A stretch of DNA of 64,000 bases from the NCBI GenBank assembly GCA_947303465.1, contig CAMYYI010000007.1, positions 1 through 64,000 of the forward strand. Reading direction: 5' to 3'. Source of the stretch: an uncultured Bacteroidales bacterium. GTDB lineage: Bacteria > Bacteroidota > Bacteroidia > Bacteroidales > UBA932. Positions 1 to 8,415 of the stretch are shown here, one piece after another. Every line of letters starts with the position of its first letter. Position 1 is the stretch's first letter. The notes below the pieces were generated by a model that did not search any database, was not told the origin of the DNA, and saw only the letters and a list, made by a program, of their open reading frames with translations. The position numbers were made by a program, and so were the translations under genes.

Positions 1-216
1 GATGTAAACGGCCTCGCTGACGGCGCTGGTGGTGGGCAGGGTGCCCTGGCGCAGCCTTGCGTAGAAGGCCTTATGGTCGTAGTCCTCGCTCTCTACATAA
101 GGGTGATAGAGTTTGCCGTCTATGGCGTACGGCATGGGGATGATTACTTTGTAACCGAACTCGCGCGCAAGGGCGGGAGTCATGTCGCAATCGGTGTCGG
201 ATATCAGTGTCAGCAT
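1..216 (-). CDS. DegV family fatty-acid-binding protein (FakB-like), 3' end beyond window
   Basis: Only the first 72 codons are present; the gene continues past the left edge. The N-terminus (MLTLISDTDCDMTPALA) matches the DegV start, where a short beta strand leads into a D-S/T-x-x-D acidic motif, and LPTTSA (residues 60-65) matches the conserved PTTSxP segment. DegV proteins bind a fatty acid and present it to a FakA kinase. Its ATG lies inside the 3' end of the fakA-like gene, with a 7-bp overlap, so the two are probably translationally coupled. The family call is firm; the bound fatty acid cannot be told. Confidence 0.85.
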   Translation of the reverse strand, partial: MLTLISDTDCDMTPALAREFGYKVIIPMPYAIDGKLYHPYVESEDYDHKAFYARLRQGTLPTTSAVSEAVYI

Positions 217-1868
217 AATATGAATGTGTAATCGAAGACGGGCTGGCCGCCATGGTTGTAAATGAATTCTGTGGATGGATACTTTTTGCCGAGCCCTTCA
301 CAGAGGGCGGAGGCCTCTTCTTCGGGGGCGTCTGCGCCGCCAAGTATGAGCACGACGTCGTGGGTGCCGGCTTCCAGGGCCTCCAGGAGGGCAAGGGCGG
401 TGGCGCTTCTGTCCTCTCCGCTGGAGAGTACTTCATCGCCCTTGTAGCCTATGAAGCCGCCTTTGCGAACCTCCAGGCCGTCCTTTACGGTGTCGCGTGA
501 GGCAGGGGAGACCATGCCGCAGATTACTCCGGCTGCAACTTCTGCGAGGCTCTGCTCCAGCTGCGCCGGGTCTGACGCCGACGGATCGAAGGAGGCCATG
601 GCCACGTAGCCCGCACCTATGGTCTTGGTGGGTATTACGTGTATGACGGCATCCGCATAAACCTCGGCGGCCTGGCGTGCCGTCATGACTATGTTGGAGT
701 TGTTGGGGAAGACGAATATGTGCTTTGCGGGCACCTTGTCGAACGCGGCTACGAAGTCGGATACGGACGGGTTCATGGTCTGACCGCCTTCCACCACCTC
801 GTCGGCCCCGAGCTGCTCCTTGAATATGTCTTTCAGGCCCGCACCGCTGGCAACCGTAACCGTGCCGTACTCCTTGCGCTTGACGGGTTTGGCCCGCTCT
901 GCGAGGTTGGAGTTGTGATGCTGGAGCGTCATGTTCTCTATCTTGAGCGTTAGGAATTCGCCCCAGCGCTGGCAGTGGCTGATTATGTCGCCGGGAGTCT
1001 TGGTGTGCACGTGGACCTTGATTATGCTGCCCTCGCGGAAGAAAACCACTGAATCTCCGGCGCCGGTGATGTAATCTTCTATTTCCTTTTCGTCGAAAGT
1101 ATCCAGGTTTACTTTGGAACTCTGCAGACGCAGCAGGAACTCGGTACAGTAGCCGAACTTGAGCTCGGTGTTTTCGTCGAAGAGGGAGAAATCAACCGCC
1201 TGGGCGTGTTGGTTCTGTGCAGGGGCGGCAACTGTGCTGCTGATGCCCAGAAGAGCGTCCTGGAAACCGTAGAAAATGTTCAGGAGGCCGGCTCCGCCGC
1301 TGTCTACCACACCCGCTTCTGCAAGCACCTGAAGCTTTTCCGGAGTGTGTTCCAGGGAGTTCTCCATGCCGTGCACTATGGCGGAGAGGTACTCTTCCAT
1401 GGACTTCTTGCTGAGTTCGGCAGCTGTCTCGGTGCTCTCGCGGACCACGGTGAGGATTGTTCCTTCTACGGGGTGGGCTACAGAACTGTAGGCCTCTGAA
1501 ACTGCAGACGCCATTGCTGCCGCAAAACCTTCAGTATCAGTCTGGGTGAGGCCGGACAGGCCTTTGGCCATGCCGGCGAATATGCGTGAAAGTATGACTC
1601 CCGAGTTTCCGCGGGCGCCCATGAGCATTCCGGAAGAAGCGGCACCGGCTATTTCGCCCAGGGTGGCTCCACCTATCTGGGATGCCTGGGAGTATCCGGA
1701 TTCGATTGTGAGGCACATATTGTCTCCCGTGTCGCCGTCGGGTATGGGGAATACGTTTAAGTCGTTGATGCTTTGCCTGTTACTGGAGATGCGCGCATAT
1801 CCCTGCGCAAGCATTTTCAAGAATAGTTCTCCTGTGAGGTCGTAGGTCTGTACTGTTTTATTGTGCAT
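210..1868 (-). CDS. fakA: DAK2-domain fatty acid kinase subunit (FakA/YloV-like)
   Basis: 552 aa, the usual size of FakA/YloV. Residues ~8-200 form the DAK2 nucleotide-binding domain with PIPDGDTG (41-48), the Mg/ATP aspartate loop, and GARGNSG (84-90). The C-terminal half has the FakA C-domain signatures EGGQTMNPS and PNNSNI and ends in a GGQP motif. FakA phosphorylates FakB-bound fatty acids, feeding exogenous acyl chains into phospholipid synthesis. I chose the ATG at 1868 because a perfect -7 box lies 6 nt upstream; the open frame runs on to 2507 but only as antisense of the next gene. A degV gene overlaps the 3' end, as expected for a kinase/carrier pair. Confidence 0.88.
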   Translation of the reverse strand: MHNKTVQTYDLTGELFLKMLAQGYARISSNRQSINDLNVFPIPDGDTGDNMCLTIESGYSQASQIGGATLGEIAGAASSGMLMGARGNSGVILSRIFAGMAKGLSGLTQTDTEGFAAAMASAVSEAYSSVAHPVEGTILTVVRESTETAAELSKKSMEEYLSAIVHGMENSLEHTPEKLQVLAEAGVVDSGGAGLLNIFYGFQDALLGISSTVAAPAQNQHAQAVDFSLFDENTELKFGYCTEFLLRLQSSKVNLDTFDEKEIEDYITGAGDSVVFFREGSIIKVHVHTKTPGDIISHCQRWGEFLTLKIENMTLQHHNSNLAERAKPVKRKEYGTVTVASGAGLKDIFKEQLGADEVVEGGQTMNPSVSDFVAAFDKVPAKHIFVFPNNSNIVMTARQAAEVYADAVIHVIPTKTIGAGYVAMASFDPSASDPAQLEQSLAEVAAGVICGMVSPASRDTVKDGLEVRKGGFIGYKGDEVLSSGEDRSATALALLEALEAGTHDVVLILGGADAPEEEASALCEGLGKKYPSTEFIYNHGGQPVFDYTFILC

Positions 1869-1874
1869 AACACG

Positions 1875-1882
1875 CAAATATA
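1875..1882 (-). promoter_or_regulatory. -7 promoter box of fakA
   Basis: TATATTTG on the minus strand fits the Bacteroidetes consensus TAnnTTTG. Its last base is 6 nt from the fakA ATG, which places the expected transcription start at or next to the start codon. Confidence 0.6.
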
Positions 1883-1925
1883 ATGATTTTTGTGCGTATA
1901 TTGTAGCGCCTAGACTAATATTATT

Positions 1926-3476
1926 ATGAAGAACTTCGTTATTCTGATGGCCCTTGCGGCCCTTTTTCATGAACCCGGTTTTGAATTCGCCGTCCTGGTA
2001 CTGAGCGGCGCTTCTTCGCTTGAAGAACTGGACGAGAGTACCATGCAGCATTACCGCGACCTGAATCTGCGTCCGGTAGATCTGAACCGTGCCGGACGCG
2101 CCCGGCTGCTGTCCTGCGGCCTCCTGAATGCCTTTCAGGTTGCGTCGCTGCTGGAATGGCGCCAAAGCTCCGGCGATATCCTGTCTTATGTTGAGCTGGG
2201 CCTGATTGATGGCTTTTCCCCGGAATATGCCGAGGCGCTCAAGCCTTTTACACGTCTGGAAAGTGACGGCCCTCCGGGAATGCCGCACAAGGCCCGCTTG
2301 CATCATGACCTTACGGTAAAAGGCTCTGCCAAAGAGAACGACGGCCATGCTTATGCTGCAGGACTGAAGTATAAGGCGAGCCTTGGCGAAGTGGCGGAAT
2401 TCAACTGGGCCAGCCGCACCACATATACGGACCGGCAAATAGGACCAGGAACCGTAAGCGCCGCTTATTATGGCAGCCGACATCTGGCAAAAGTGGTTCT
2501 GGGGCACTTCAATGCCCGGTTCGGGCAGGGACTTGCACTATGGAGCGGCTTTTCCATGTCAAGGTACGGCAGCGTTTCCTCCTTCCGCCGAAACGGCAGC
2601 GGTTTTACCCCTACAGGCTCTTTTTCGCCCGAGCATTGCGGGGTGGCGGCGGATTTCAGTTTCGGGCAGTGGACGGCCGGGGCGGCGTATTCGTTTACTG
2701 CCAGGACGCCCGTGGGCTATGTGAGTTGGTGCGGCAGGCGTCTTACAGCATGCGTGTCTGCCAGCAGCCATTCTGCGTCGGCAGACTTCAAGCTGGGCGT
2801 TAAAAACACGAGCGTTTTTGGCGAACTTGCCTGGAACGGTTCGCCGGCGGCACTGCTGGGGGCCATCTGGAGCCCTGTTTACGGCAGCAAGTACGGTCTG
2901 CTGATGAGCTGGCAGAACGGGACCCCCGAAGCCGCTCTTGGCCTGGGGCTTAAGGGACTGGATGCCGTTGCGATGGTATCTTCAAAGCAGGTCAGAGTTA
3001 TGACCAAATATGCCCCTGAGCTGTCTGCGGGGCCGTTTACAATTACCCCGGCGCTACGGCTGGCAGCTAAGAGAACCGATGAATGGAGGCTGGAAAGCAG
3101 GGGAGAGCTGAAGCTGGCAGCTGGCCCCTGGGCCCTGAATTCCAGGCTGGATGTCGTGCACTGCAAGGCGCTGGCCTGGCTCGCCAATACGGAGATAGGC
3201 TGCTGCGGGGAACGCTTTAACCTGTGGCTGCGCGGCACCCTGTTCTGTATAGACAACTGGGCGGACAGGATATATGTTTACGAACGCGATGCACCCGGCA
3301 ATTTCAATGTGCCGGCATATTACGGAAGGGGATGGAACGCATCCTTGACCGGGAGCTGGAAACCCTCCCGCAGACACGCTCTTTATCTGAAATTATCGTA
3401 CGTTGAATATCCTTGGACTACAGATGCTAAACCATCAAAGGCTGAAGTAAAGCTTCAGTACAGGATCAGCCTTTGA
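1926..3476 (+). CDS. Helix-hairpin-helix outer-membrane beta-barrel protein
   Basis: 516 aa. It has a hydrophobic N-terminus (residues 3-15) as a likely signal peptide, then a helix-hairpin-helix region (about 50-110: PVDLNRAGRARLL, then LLEWRQSSGDILSYVELGLIDGF). The long remainder is rich in alternating aromatic and small residues and ends in QYRISL, typical of an outer-membrane barrel. This ComEA-like HhH plus barrel layout recurs in Bacteroidetes, but the function is not established; periplasmic DNA binding is only a guess from the fold. It is divergent from fakA and its 3' end overlaps the convergent lipid kinase gene by 11 bp. Confidence 0.75.
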   Translation: MKNFVILMALAALFHEPGFEFAVLVLSGASSLEELDESTMQHYRDLNLRPVDLNRAGRARLLSCGLLNAFQVASLLEWRQSSGDILSYVELGLIDGFSPEYAEALKPFTRLESDGPPGMPHKARLHHDLTVKGSAKENDGHAYAAGLKYKASLGEVAEFNWASRTTYTDRQIGPGTVSAAYYGSRHLAKVVLGHFNARFGQGLALWSGFSMSRYGSVSSFRRNGSGFTPTGSFSPEHCGVAADFSFGQWTAGAAYSFTARTPVGYVSWCGRRLTACVSASSHSASADFKLGVKNTSVFGELAWNGSPAALLGAIWSPVYGSKYGLLMSWQNGTPEAALGLGLKGLDAVAMVSSKQVRVMTKYAPELSAGPFTITPALRLAAKRTDEWRLESRGELKLAAGPWALNSRLDVVHCKALAWLANTEIGCCGERFNLWLRGTLFCIDNWADRIYVYERDAPGNFNVPAYYGRGWNASLTGSWKPSRRHALYLKLSYVEYPWTTDAKPSKAEVKLQYRISL

Positions 3477-4410
3477 CGACATTGACCTTGCGGCCATCCA
3501 TTTCTATGGAAAGGGGCAGCTTGCCCTCTATCTCGCCGTCCAGTTCTATTATGTCTTCCGATGCGTTGTCCAGGGGAACTATCTGAAGGCTTTTGCACCT
3601 GCCGGAAAGCACCACGCCGGATTCGTTTATAGTGCCGTTGAAGAGCCTTGGAATTTCCTTCAGCATTCGCCGGAGCGATACTTTAGGTACTATCATGTAA
3701 TCTATTATCCCATCGTCCATTTGGGCCAACGGAACCTGTCTCATTCCTGAGCCGCTGTAGCACCCGTTGCCAAGGGCGATGGAGTAGCAGATTCCCTCAT
3801 GAACCGTCTGCCCGTCCGCTATCACCTTGAGATGGAGCTGGTCCAGGTGCATCATGGTATAACGCAGGGCGTTCAGGTAGATGAGCTTGCCTCTTTTTCC
3901 GCGCTCCTTCTGCAGGTTAACGCGGCTGCATACATGGGAATCGAAGCCGGTGCCGCCCACATTCGCCATCCAGGCCCTCTTGCCTCCGGAGCACTGCACC
4001 TTTACTACGTCCATCTGCCCGAAGGAGTCCTTTGAGATGAGTTCTATCACCTTTTCGAGGTCGTGGGGGACGTTCAGGGACTTTATCCAGTCGTTTCCTG
4101 AACCTATGGGCATGACGCCCAGGTAGAATTCTGAAGCATCGGTACCGCTTTCCTCGCAGTATTCCGCAATTCCGCTCAGGACCTCGTGCAGTGATCCGTC
4201 GCCTCCGACGGCCATAATACGACGGTAACCGTCGGCTGCAGCGTCATGGGCGAGTTGGGTGGCATGGCACTTGTAGTCTGTCATTGCGGTTACGAAAGGT
4301 ATACCGCGTTTTTGCAGTATCCGCTCTGCGGGAACCCACTCGGACATGGTTTTGCCGGATCCGGCGCGTGGGTTAACGATAAAATACCAGGCAGTTTTAG
4401 GTTCAGTCAT
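3466..4410 (-). CDS. Diacylglycerol kinase-family lipid kinase (YegS/DgkB-like)
   Basis: 314 aa, full length for the soluble lipid kinase family. NPRAGSGK (13-20) and GGDGS (69-73) are the nucleotide-binding signatures, followed by a PIGSGND motif. The family phosphorylates diacylglycerol or related lipids with ATP; the substrate here is unknown. No signal peptide or membrane segment is evident, so it should act at the cytoplasmic face of the membrane. It is divergent from parA, with a 38-bp gap holding both promoters. Confidence 0.88.
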   Translation of the reverse strand: MTEPKTAWYFIVNPRAGSGKTMSEWVPAERILQKRGIPFVTAMTDYKCHATQLAHDAAADGYRRIMAVGGDGSLHEVLSGIAEYCEESGTDASEFYLGVMPIGSGNDWIKSLNVPHDLEKVIELISKDSFGQMDVVKVQCSGGKRAWMANVGGTGFDSHVCSRVNLQKERGKRGKLIYLNALRYTMMHLDQLHLKVIADGQTVHEGICYSIALGNGCYSGSGMRQVPLAQMDDGIIDYMIVPKVSLRRMLKEIPRLFNGTINESGVVLSGRCKSLQIVPLDNASEDIIELDGEIEGKLPLSIEMDGRKVNVVKG

Positions 4411-4414
4411 AGTG

Positions 4415-4422
4415 CAAAAATA
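4415..4422 (-). promoter_or_regulatory. -7 promoter box of the lipid kinase gene
   Basis: TATTTTTG on the minus strand fits TAnnTTTG and ends only 4 nt from the ATG at 4410, implying a leaderless or nearly leaderless mRNA. Confidence 0.55.
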
Positions 4423-4434
4423 ATAATTAATTCG

Positions 4435-4442
4435 TACTTTTG
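4435..4442 (+). promoter_or_regulatory. -7 promoter box of parA
   Basis: TACTTTTG ends 6 nt before the ATG at 4449. It also decides the start: the TTG at 4440 overlaps the box itself, so it is unlikely to be the initiation codon. Confidence 0.6.
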
Positions 4443-4448
4443 CATGAT

Positions 4449-5234
4449 ATGGGAAAAGTAATTGCTATTGCAAACCAGAAGGGAGGAGTGGGTAAGACCA
4501 CGACCGCCATCAATCTGGCTGCATCTCTCGCCGCCCTTGAGAAGAAGGTGCTCATAATAGACGCGGACCCGCAGGCCAATACCACCTCCGGCCTGAATTT
4601 CTCTCCGGACGACGACCGTCACCGCAGCCTTTACGAGCTGATGGAAGGTTCGATTTCCGTGGAGGACGCACTCATCCAGACGGAGATGAACGGCCTGCAC
4701 ATGATTCCTTCCCACATCAATCTGGTAGGCGTGGAGATAGAAATGATAAACGAGCCGGACAGGGAGTCGGTGCTTAAGAAGGCCATCGCTCCGGTTCGCG
4801 ACAACTACGATTACATAATTATCGACTGCTCGCCGTCGCTGGGCCTCATTACCGTGAACACCCTCACTGCGGCGGATTCCGTGATCATTCCCGTTCAGCC
4901 CGAGTTCTTTGCCCTCGAGGGCCTTGGCAAGCTGCTGCAGACCATACGCATAGTCCAGAACGGCCTCAATCCTGACCTGACGATAGAGGGGTTCGTGGTA
5001 ACCATGTATGACGGTCGCACCAAGGTGCACCAGCAGGTGCTGGCGGAACTCCGCGAGCATTTCCAGGACCTGGTGTTCCGCACCGTGATACAGCGCAACA
5101 TCAGGCTCAGCGAGGCCCCTTCGCACGGCAAGCCCATACTTCTGTATGAGATTGCGTGCTCCGGCTCATCCAATTATCTCAACCTTGCATCCGAGGTGCT
5201 TGAGCGCAACGGAGAAAACATAAGCGAAAAATGA
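4449..5234 (+). CDS. parA: Chromosome-partitioning ATPase ParA (Soj)
   Basis: 261 aa. It has the deviant Walker A motif KGGVGKTT (11-18), a DADPQAN motif and a DCSPSLG switch/Walker B region, the pattern of chromosomal Soj/ParA. The protein forms ATP-dependent dimers on the nucleoid that move ParB-parS complexes. parB follows with a 4-bp ATGA overlap. Together with DUF5683 and mltD this is a conserved Bacteroidetes cluster. Start chosen at 4449 from the promoter position. Confidence 0.95.
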   Translation: MGKVIAIANQKGGVGKTTTAINLAASLAALEKKVLIIDADPQANTTSGLNFSPDDDRHRSLYELMEGSISVEDALIQTEMNGLHMIPSHINLVGVEIEMINEPDRESVLKKAIAPVRDNYDYIIIDCSPSLGLITVNTLTAADSVIIPVQPEFFALEGLGKLLQTIRIVQNGLNPDLTIEGFVVTMYDGRTKVHQQVLAELREHFQDLVFRTVIQRNIRLSEAPSHGKPILLYEIACSGSSNYLNLASEVLERNGENISEK

Positions 5235-6163
5235 GCAACAAAGTAAGAGGTCTGGGCAAGGGCTTGGGCGCCCTCATGGGAGGCGTGAACCCTGCCGACC
5301 AGCTCCGCAAGCCTGTCGGCTACATCAACAAGGACTTTGGCGGCAACCGCCGTGGAGAGGCCGATATCACCCGCATCCCAATGGATATGGTGGAGGCCAA
5401 TCCCTTCCAGCCCCGTATGAATTTTGACTCGGAGTCCCTTAAGGAGCTTGCCGAGTCTATCAAGGTCTTTGGGCTCATCCAGCCTATTACGGTTCGCCGC
5501 ACGGAGGAAGGGGGATACCAGATAATCAGCGGTGAACGCCGCTTCCGCGCCTGCCGTATGGCCGGCATGACCACAATTCCCGCCTACGTACGTGAGGCAA
5601 ACGACCAGGGCATGCTGGAGATGGCGCTTGTGGAGAATATCCAGAGACAGGACCTCGATCCTATAGAAACCGCCCTAAGCTATCAGCGCCTGATGGATGA
5701 ATGCTCGCTTACCCAGGAGCAGATGGCGGACAGGGTGGGGAAGAAGAGGGCTACCGTGGCCAACACCCTAAGGTTGCTGAAATTGCCTGTCAAGGTACAG
5801 CACGACCTCAAGGTGGGACTCATATCCACCGGACATGCCAAGGCTCTGCTTGGAGTCGAGAACGCCGAGGTGCAGGAGCAGTTCTGCGACCTCGTGATTA
5901 CCCAGGGGCTGTCCGTGAGGGAACTTGAGGCCCTTGTGCGTAAGGCGGCCGCAGGGGAGTTGCCTCCCAGCCATACACAGCCCATATTTTTTGACGAACT
6001 TCCGGACAGCTGGAGCCGTCTGAAGTCCGGACTGGGCAAGTATTTTTCTAACGATATCTCCGTCCGCAGGTCTGCCAGCGGCAAGGGCACAATGACTATC
6101 CGTTTTGCCTCCGACGAGGAGGTTGAAAAGTTCCTGGCCGCTTTGGATGCCGCACAACTCTGA
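5231..6163 (+). CDS. parB: Chromosome-partitioning protein ParB
   Basis: 310 aa. It starts with the ParA-stimulating KGLGKGLGAL-type basic tail (1-17). The ParB CTPase/nuclease-like domain follows, with NPFQPR (57-62), GERRFRA (101-107) and ENIQRQ (135-140), then a helix-turn-helix at about 155-185 for parS binding and a C-terminal dimer domain. It loads on parS and spreads as a CTP-dependent clamp. No clear parS site was found in the window. It overlaps parA by 4 bp and the next gene by 1 bp. Confidence 0.95.
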   Translation: MSNKVRGLGKGLGALMGGVNPADQLRKPVGYINKDFGGNRRGEADITRIPMDMVEANPFQPRMNFDSESLKELAESIKVFGLIQPITVRRTEEGGYQIISGERRFRACRMAGMTTIPAYVREANDQGMLEMALVENIQRQDLDPIETALSYQRLMDECSLTQEQMADRVGKKRATVANTLRLLKLPVKVQHDLKVGLISTGHAKALLGVENAEVQEQFCDLVITQGLSVRELEALVRKAAAGELPPSHTQPIFFDELPDSWSRLKSGLGKYFSNDISVRRSASGKGTMTIRFASDEEVEKFLAALDAAQL

Positions 6164-7029
6164 TGAAAAGATTCCTTGCCGTTACCGTTCTGCTTCTGCT
6201 CGCCTTGAACGCCTCTGCGCAGTTCAAGAGCGAGGCATTCCAGCAGTCTTACAATGACGACAAGGCCTCATCCAAGGACTCCACGGACGTACTCTTCTCA
6301 TTCAAAGAGTATTTTGGAGGCCTCAAGCACGAGAACGAGATTAAGATAGGCACCATGTTCGCCGGCTCCGCCCTCATTATCGGCGGGGAGCAGATATACA
6401 ACCGTCAGTACTGGAAACTGCCTATCGTTTACGGCAGCATCCTGGCTCCCCTCGGCGCCGGCATCTATCTCAATGCTCAGGGAAAACACGAGGCCGCGAA
6501 GTATTGCTTCATTGGCAGTGGCGTGGCCTATTGGGGTACCTTGCTGGATGGCGTAATCAGTTATAAATCGGACCGCTATCCTTTGCCAGGCCGCTCCACG
6601 CTGTTCTCTCTGCTGTGCCCGGGCCTGGGGCAGGCGTACAACGGAGAATACTGGAAGATCCCCATCTATCTCGGGGGATTGGCCACGGCATACTATTTCT
6701 ACGACACCAACAACATCAACTACCAGCGCTACCGTCGTATCTACAAGGAGGCCACGGACAAGGAAACTCCATATTCCGGCCCCATTACGGCGGAGCAGGC
6801 CGTGTATTACAGGGACATTTTCCGTCAGTACAGGGATTACTCCACCCTGGCTATGGTGCTGGTTTATGTGCTGCAGATAATAGACGCCAACGTGTTCTCC
6901 TACATGCACGACTTCGAGATTGCGGACGACATGGCCATGACCGTACGTCCTGCTGTAATCATGCCTGACACACAGCTGGCATTCAATCCTTCTCCCGCGT
7001 TTGGCATAAACGTCGGTTTCAGGTTCTGA
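6163..7029 (+). CDS. DUF5683 family membrane-associated protein
   Basis: 288 aa with an N-terminal signal peptide (MKRFLAVTVLLLLALNASAQ). Several hydrophobic stretches follow, with the repeated GQAYNGEYWKIPIY-type motif that is diagnostic of DUF5683; a partial copy earlier reads IYNRQYWKLPIVYG. Function is unknown. Its constant position between parB and mltD in Bacteroidetes suggests an envelope or cell-cycle role. Its start overlaps the parB stop codon, so it is probably co-translated with parB. Confidence 0.82.
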   Translation: MKRFLAVTVLLLLALNASAQFKSEAFQQSYNDDKASSKDSTDVLFSFKEYFGGLKHENEIKIGTMFAGSALIIGGEQIYNRQYWKLPIVYGSILAPLGAGIYLNAQGKHEAAKYCFIGSGVAYWGTLLDGVISYKSDRYPLPGRSTLFSLLCPGLGQAYNGEYWKIPIYLGGLATAYYFYDTNNINYQRYRRIYKEATDKETPYSGPITAEQAVYYRDIFRQYRDYSTLAMVLVYVLQIIDANVFSYMHDFEIADDMAMTVRPAVIMPDTQLAFNPSPAFGINVGFRF

Positions 7030-7036
7030 CGGCATT

Positions 7037-8191
7037 ATGAAGCGGCTCTATCTTGTGTTGTGTGCCCTGGCACTGTCGTCTTTTGCGCTCAAGGCGCAGG
7101 AGGCCGCAGACAGCGTTATGGTAGCAAACCTGGATTCCCTTCACCTGACTTCTTCGCTGCCGGATTCCGTGCTGGTGTCGCGCCTGGCCGCGCTCAATCC
7201 CTACTTCTCCCTCCCGTTCAACGACATAGTGAGGAATTACATGGTGTCTTACTCCGAGAAGCAGACGGCATCTATGAAGAGGGCCAGGAGCGTGAGCGCC
7301 TACTATTTCCCCATATTCGAGGAGACTTTCCGCCGTTACAGCCTGCCGCTTGAACTAAAGTATCTGGCAGTTGTGGAGTCCAAGCTGAATCCTACTGCCA
7401 TGTCGCGTGCAGGTGCCTTGGGTATATGGCAGTTCATGTATCGTACGGCGCGTGCTTACGGTCTCAAGATAGATTCCTTTGTGGATGAGCGCATGGATGT
7501 GGAGAGGTCCAGCGATGCGGCGGCACGTTATCTTCAGAACCTGTATAGCATATTCGGCGACTGGCCGCTGGCCATAAGTGCCTACAACTGCGGTTCGGGC
7601 AATGTGAACAAGGCTATACGGAGGGCCGGGGGAAAGAAGGACTTCTGGTCCGTCTATCCGTATCTGCCCCGGGAGACCAGGGCGTATATGCCGGCTTTCG
7701 TGGGAATGATGTACGCGTTCGCGTATGGAAACAGCTGGGCGGCAGATACGCTGGAGGCCTATGTGCCCGAACGGGTGGACACCTTTGAGGTTCACCGCAA
7801 CCTGCATCTGGGGCAGGTGAGCGAGGCTGTTGGTGTGCCGCTGGACCAGCTGAAAGACCTTAATCCTAAGTATTATAACGATGTGGTTCCGGGAGCTGCC
7901 GGCACCTGCATTTTAATTGTTCCGGAGGAATGGAGCGAGGCATATATGGCGGTGGAACCGGATTCGCTTTATTCCCACAATGCCTCCAAGTATCTGTCGG
8001 AACAGGTTGTCAAGGATATCGCTGCCGGCAAGAGCGCCGGGGGCGGCTCCAAGACCTGTTACGTAGTGCGAAAGGGCGATACCCTCAGCCACATCGCCCG
8101 GCGCTACCGGGTCAGCGTCAAGCAACTGATGACCTGGAACCACCTCCGCTCCGACCGCCTCTCCATCGGTCAGAAGATTTACATTTACTAG
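7037..8191 (+). CDS. mltD: Membrane-bound lytic transglycosylase (MltD-like) with LysM
   Basis: 384 aa. A signal peptide (1-20) is followed by a goose-lysozyme-type SLT domain: VESKLNPTAMSRAGALGIWQFM holds the probable catalytic Glu114, and AISAYNCGSGNVNKA is the conserved second motif. The last ~45 residues form a LysM peptidoglycan-binding domain (YVVRKGDTLSHIARRY). It cleaves glycan strands to 1,6-anhydromuropeptides in the periplasm. It is the last gene of the parAB cluster, 7 bp after DUF5683. Confidence 0.9.
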   Translation: MKRLYLVLCALALSSFALKAQEAADSVMVANLDSLHLTSSLPDSVLVSRLAALNPYFSLPFNDIVRNYMVSYSEKQTASMKRARSVSAYYFPIFEETFRRYSLPLELKYLAVVESKLNPTAMSRAGALGIWQFMYRTARAYGLKIDSFVDERMDVERSSDAAARYLQNLYSIFGDWPLAISAYNCGSGNVNKAIRRAGGKKDFWSVYPYLPRETRAYMPAFVGMMYAFAYGNSWAADTLEAYVPERVDTFEVHRNLHLGQVSEAVGVPLDQLKDLNPKYYNDVVPGAAGTCILIVPEEWSEAYMAVEPDSLYSHNASKYLSEQVVKDIAAGKSAGGGSKTCYVVRKGDTLSHIARRYRVSVKQLMTWNHLRSDRLSIGQKIYIY

Positions 8192-8219
8192 ACTTTCTCT
8201 CCATGCCCTTTGTCACGGC

Positions 8220-8308
8220 AGTCGGCGTCATTTTACCCCATTAAATGTCGCCAGCTCACTGTTTTTCTGCCAGTCGGCGACGATTTGACCCTGGAAATGA
8301 CGCCGACT
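8220..8308. repeat. REPIN-like nested inverted repeat
   Basis: AGTCGGCGTCATTT (8220-8233) is matched by its perfect reverse complement AAATGACGCCGACT (8295-8308). Inside lies a weaker inverted pair, AAATGTCGCC (8243-8252) and GGCGACGATTT (8276-8286). The 12-mer GTCGGCGTCATT recurs twice beside the RAYT transposase at 17.2 kb. Two REP cores in opposite orientation is the architecture of a REPIN. Together with the terminator at 8357-8394, this explains the 224-bp gap between mltD and the convergent lipoprotein gene. Confidence 0.65.
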
Positions 8309-8352
8309 ATTTGCCTTGTCATATCTTTGCGGCAGTTATGGCTACGATTTGC

Positions 8353-8394
8353 AAAAAAGAGGATGACTTGGCCGCGAGACCTTGTCATCCTCTT
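8353..8394 (-). terminator. Intrinsic terminator of the 8416-11283 lipoprotein gene
   Basis: Perfect 11-bp stem AAGAGGATGAC / GTCATCCTCTT (8357-8367 with 8384-8394), followed on the minus strand by a run of T (8358-8353). It sits 22 bp after the stop codon. Confidence 0.75.
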
Positions 8395-8415
8395 AATTGA
8401 AAAGTGTCAGAGAAA

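Noticed and set aside
1869..2507. N-terminal extension of the fakA frame to 765 aa
   Set aside because: It lies antisense to the HhH protein gene, upstream of a good promoter, and the extra residues match nothing in the family.
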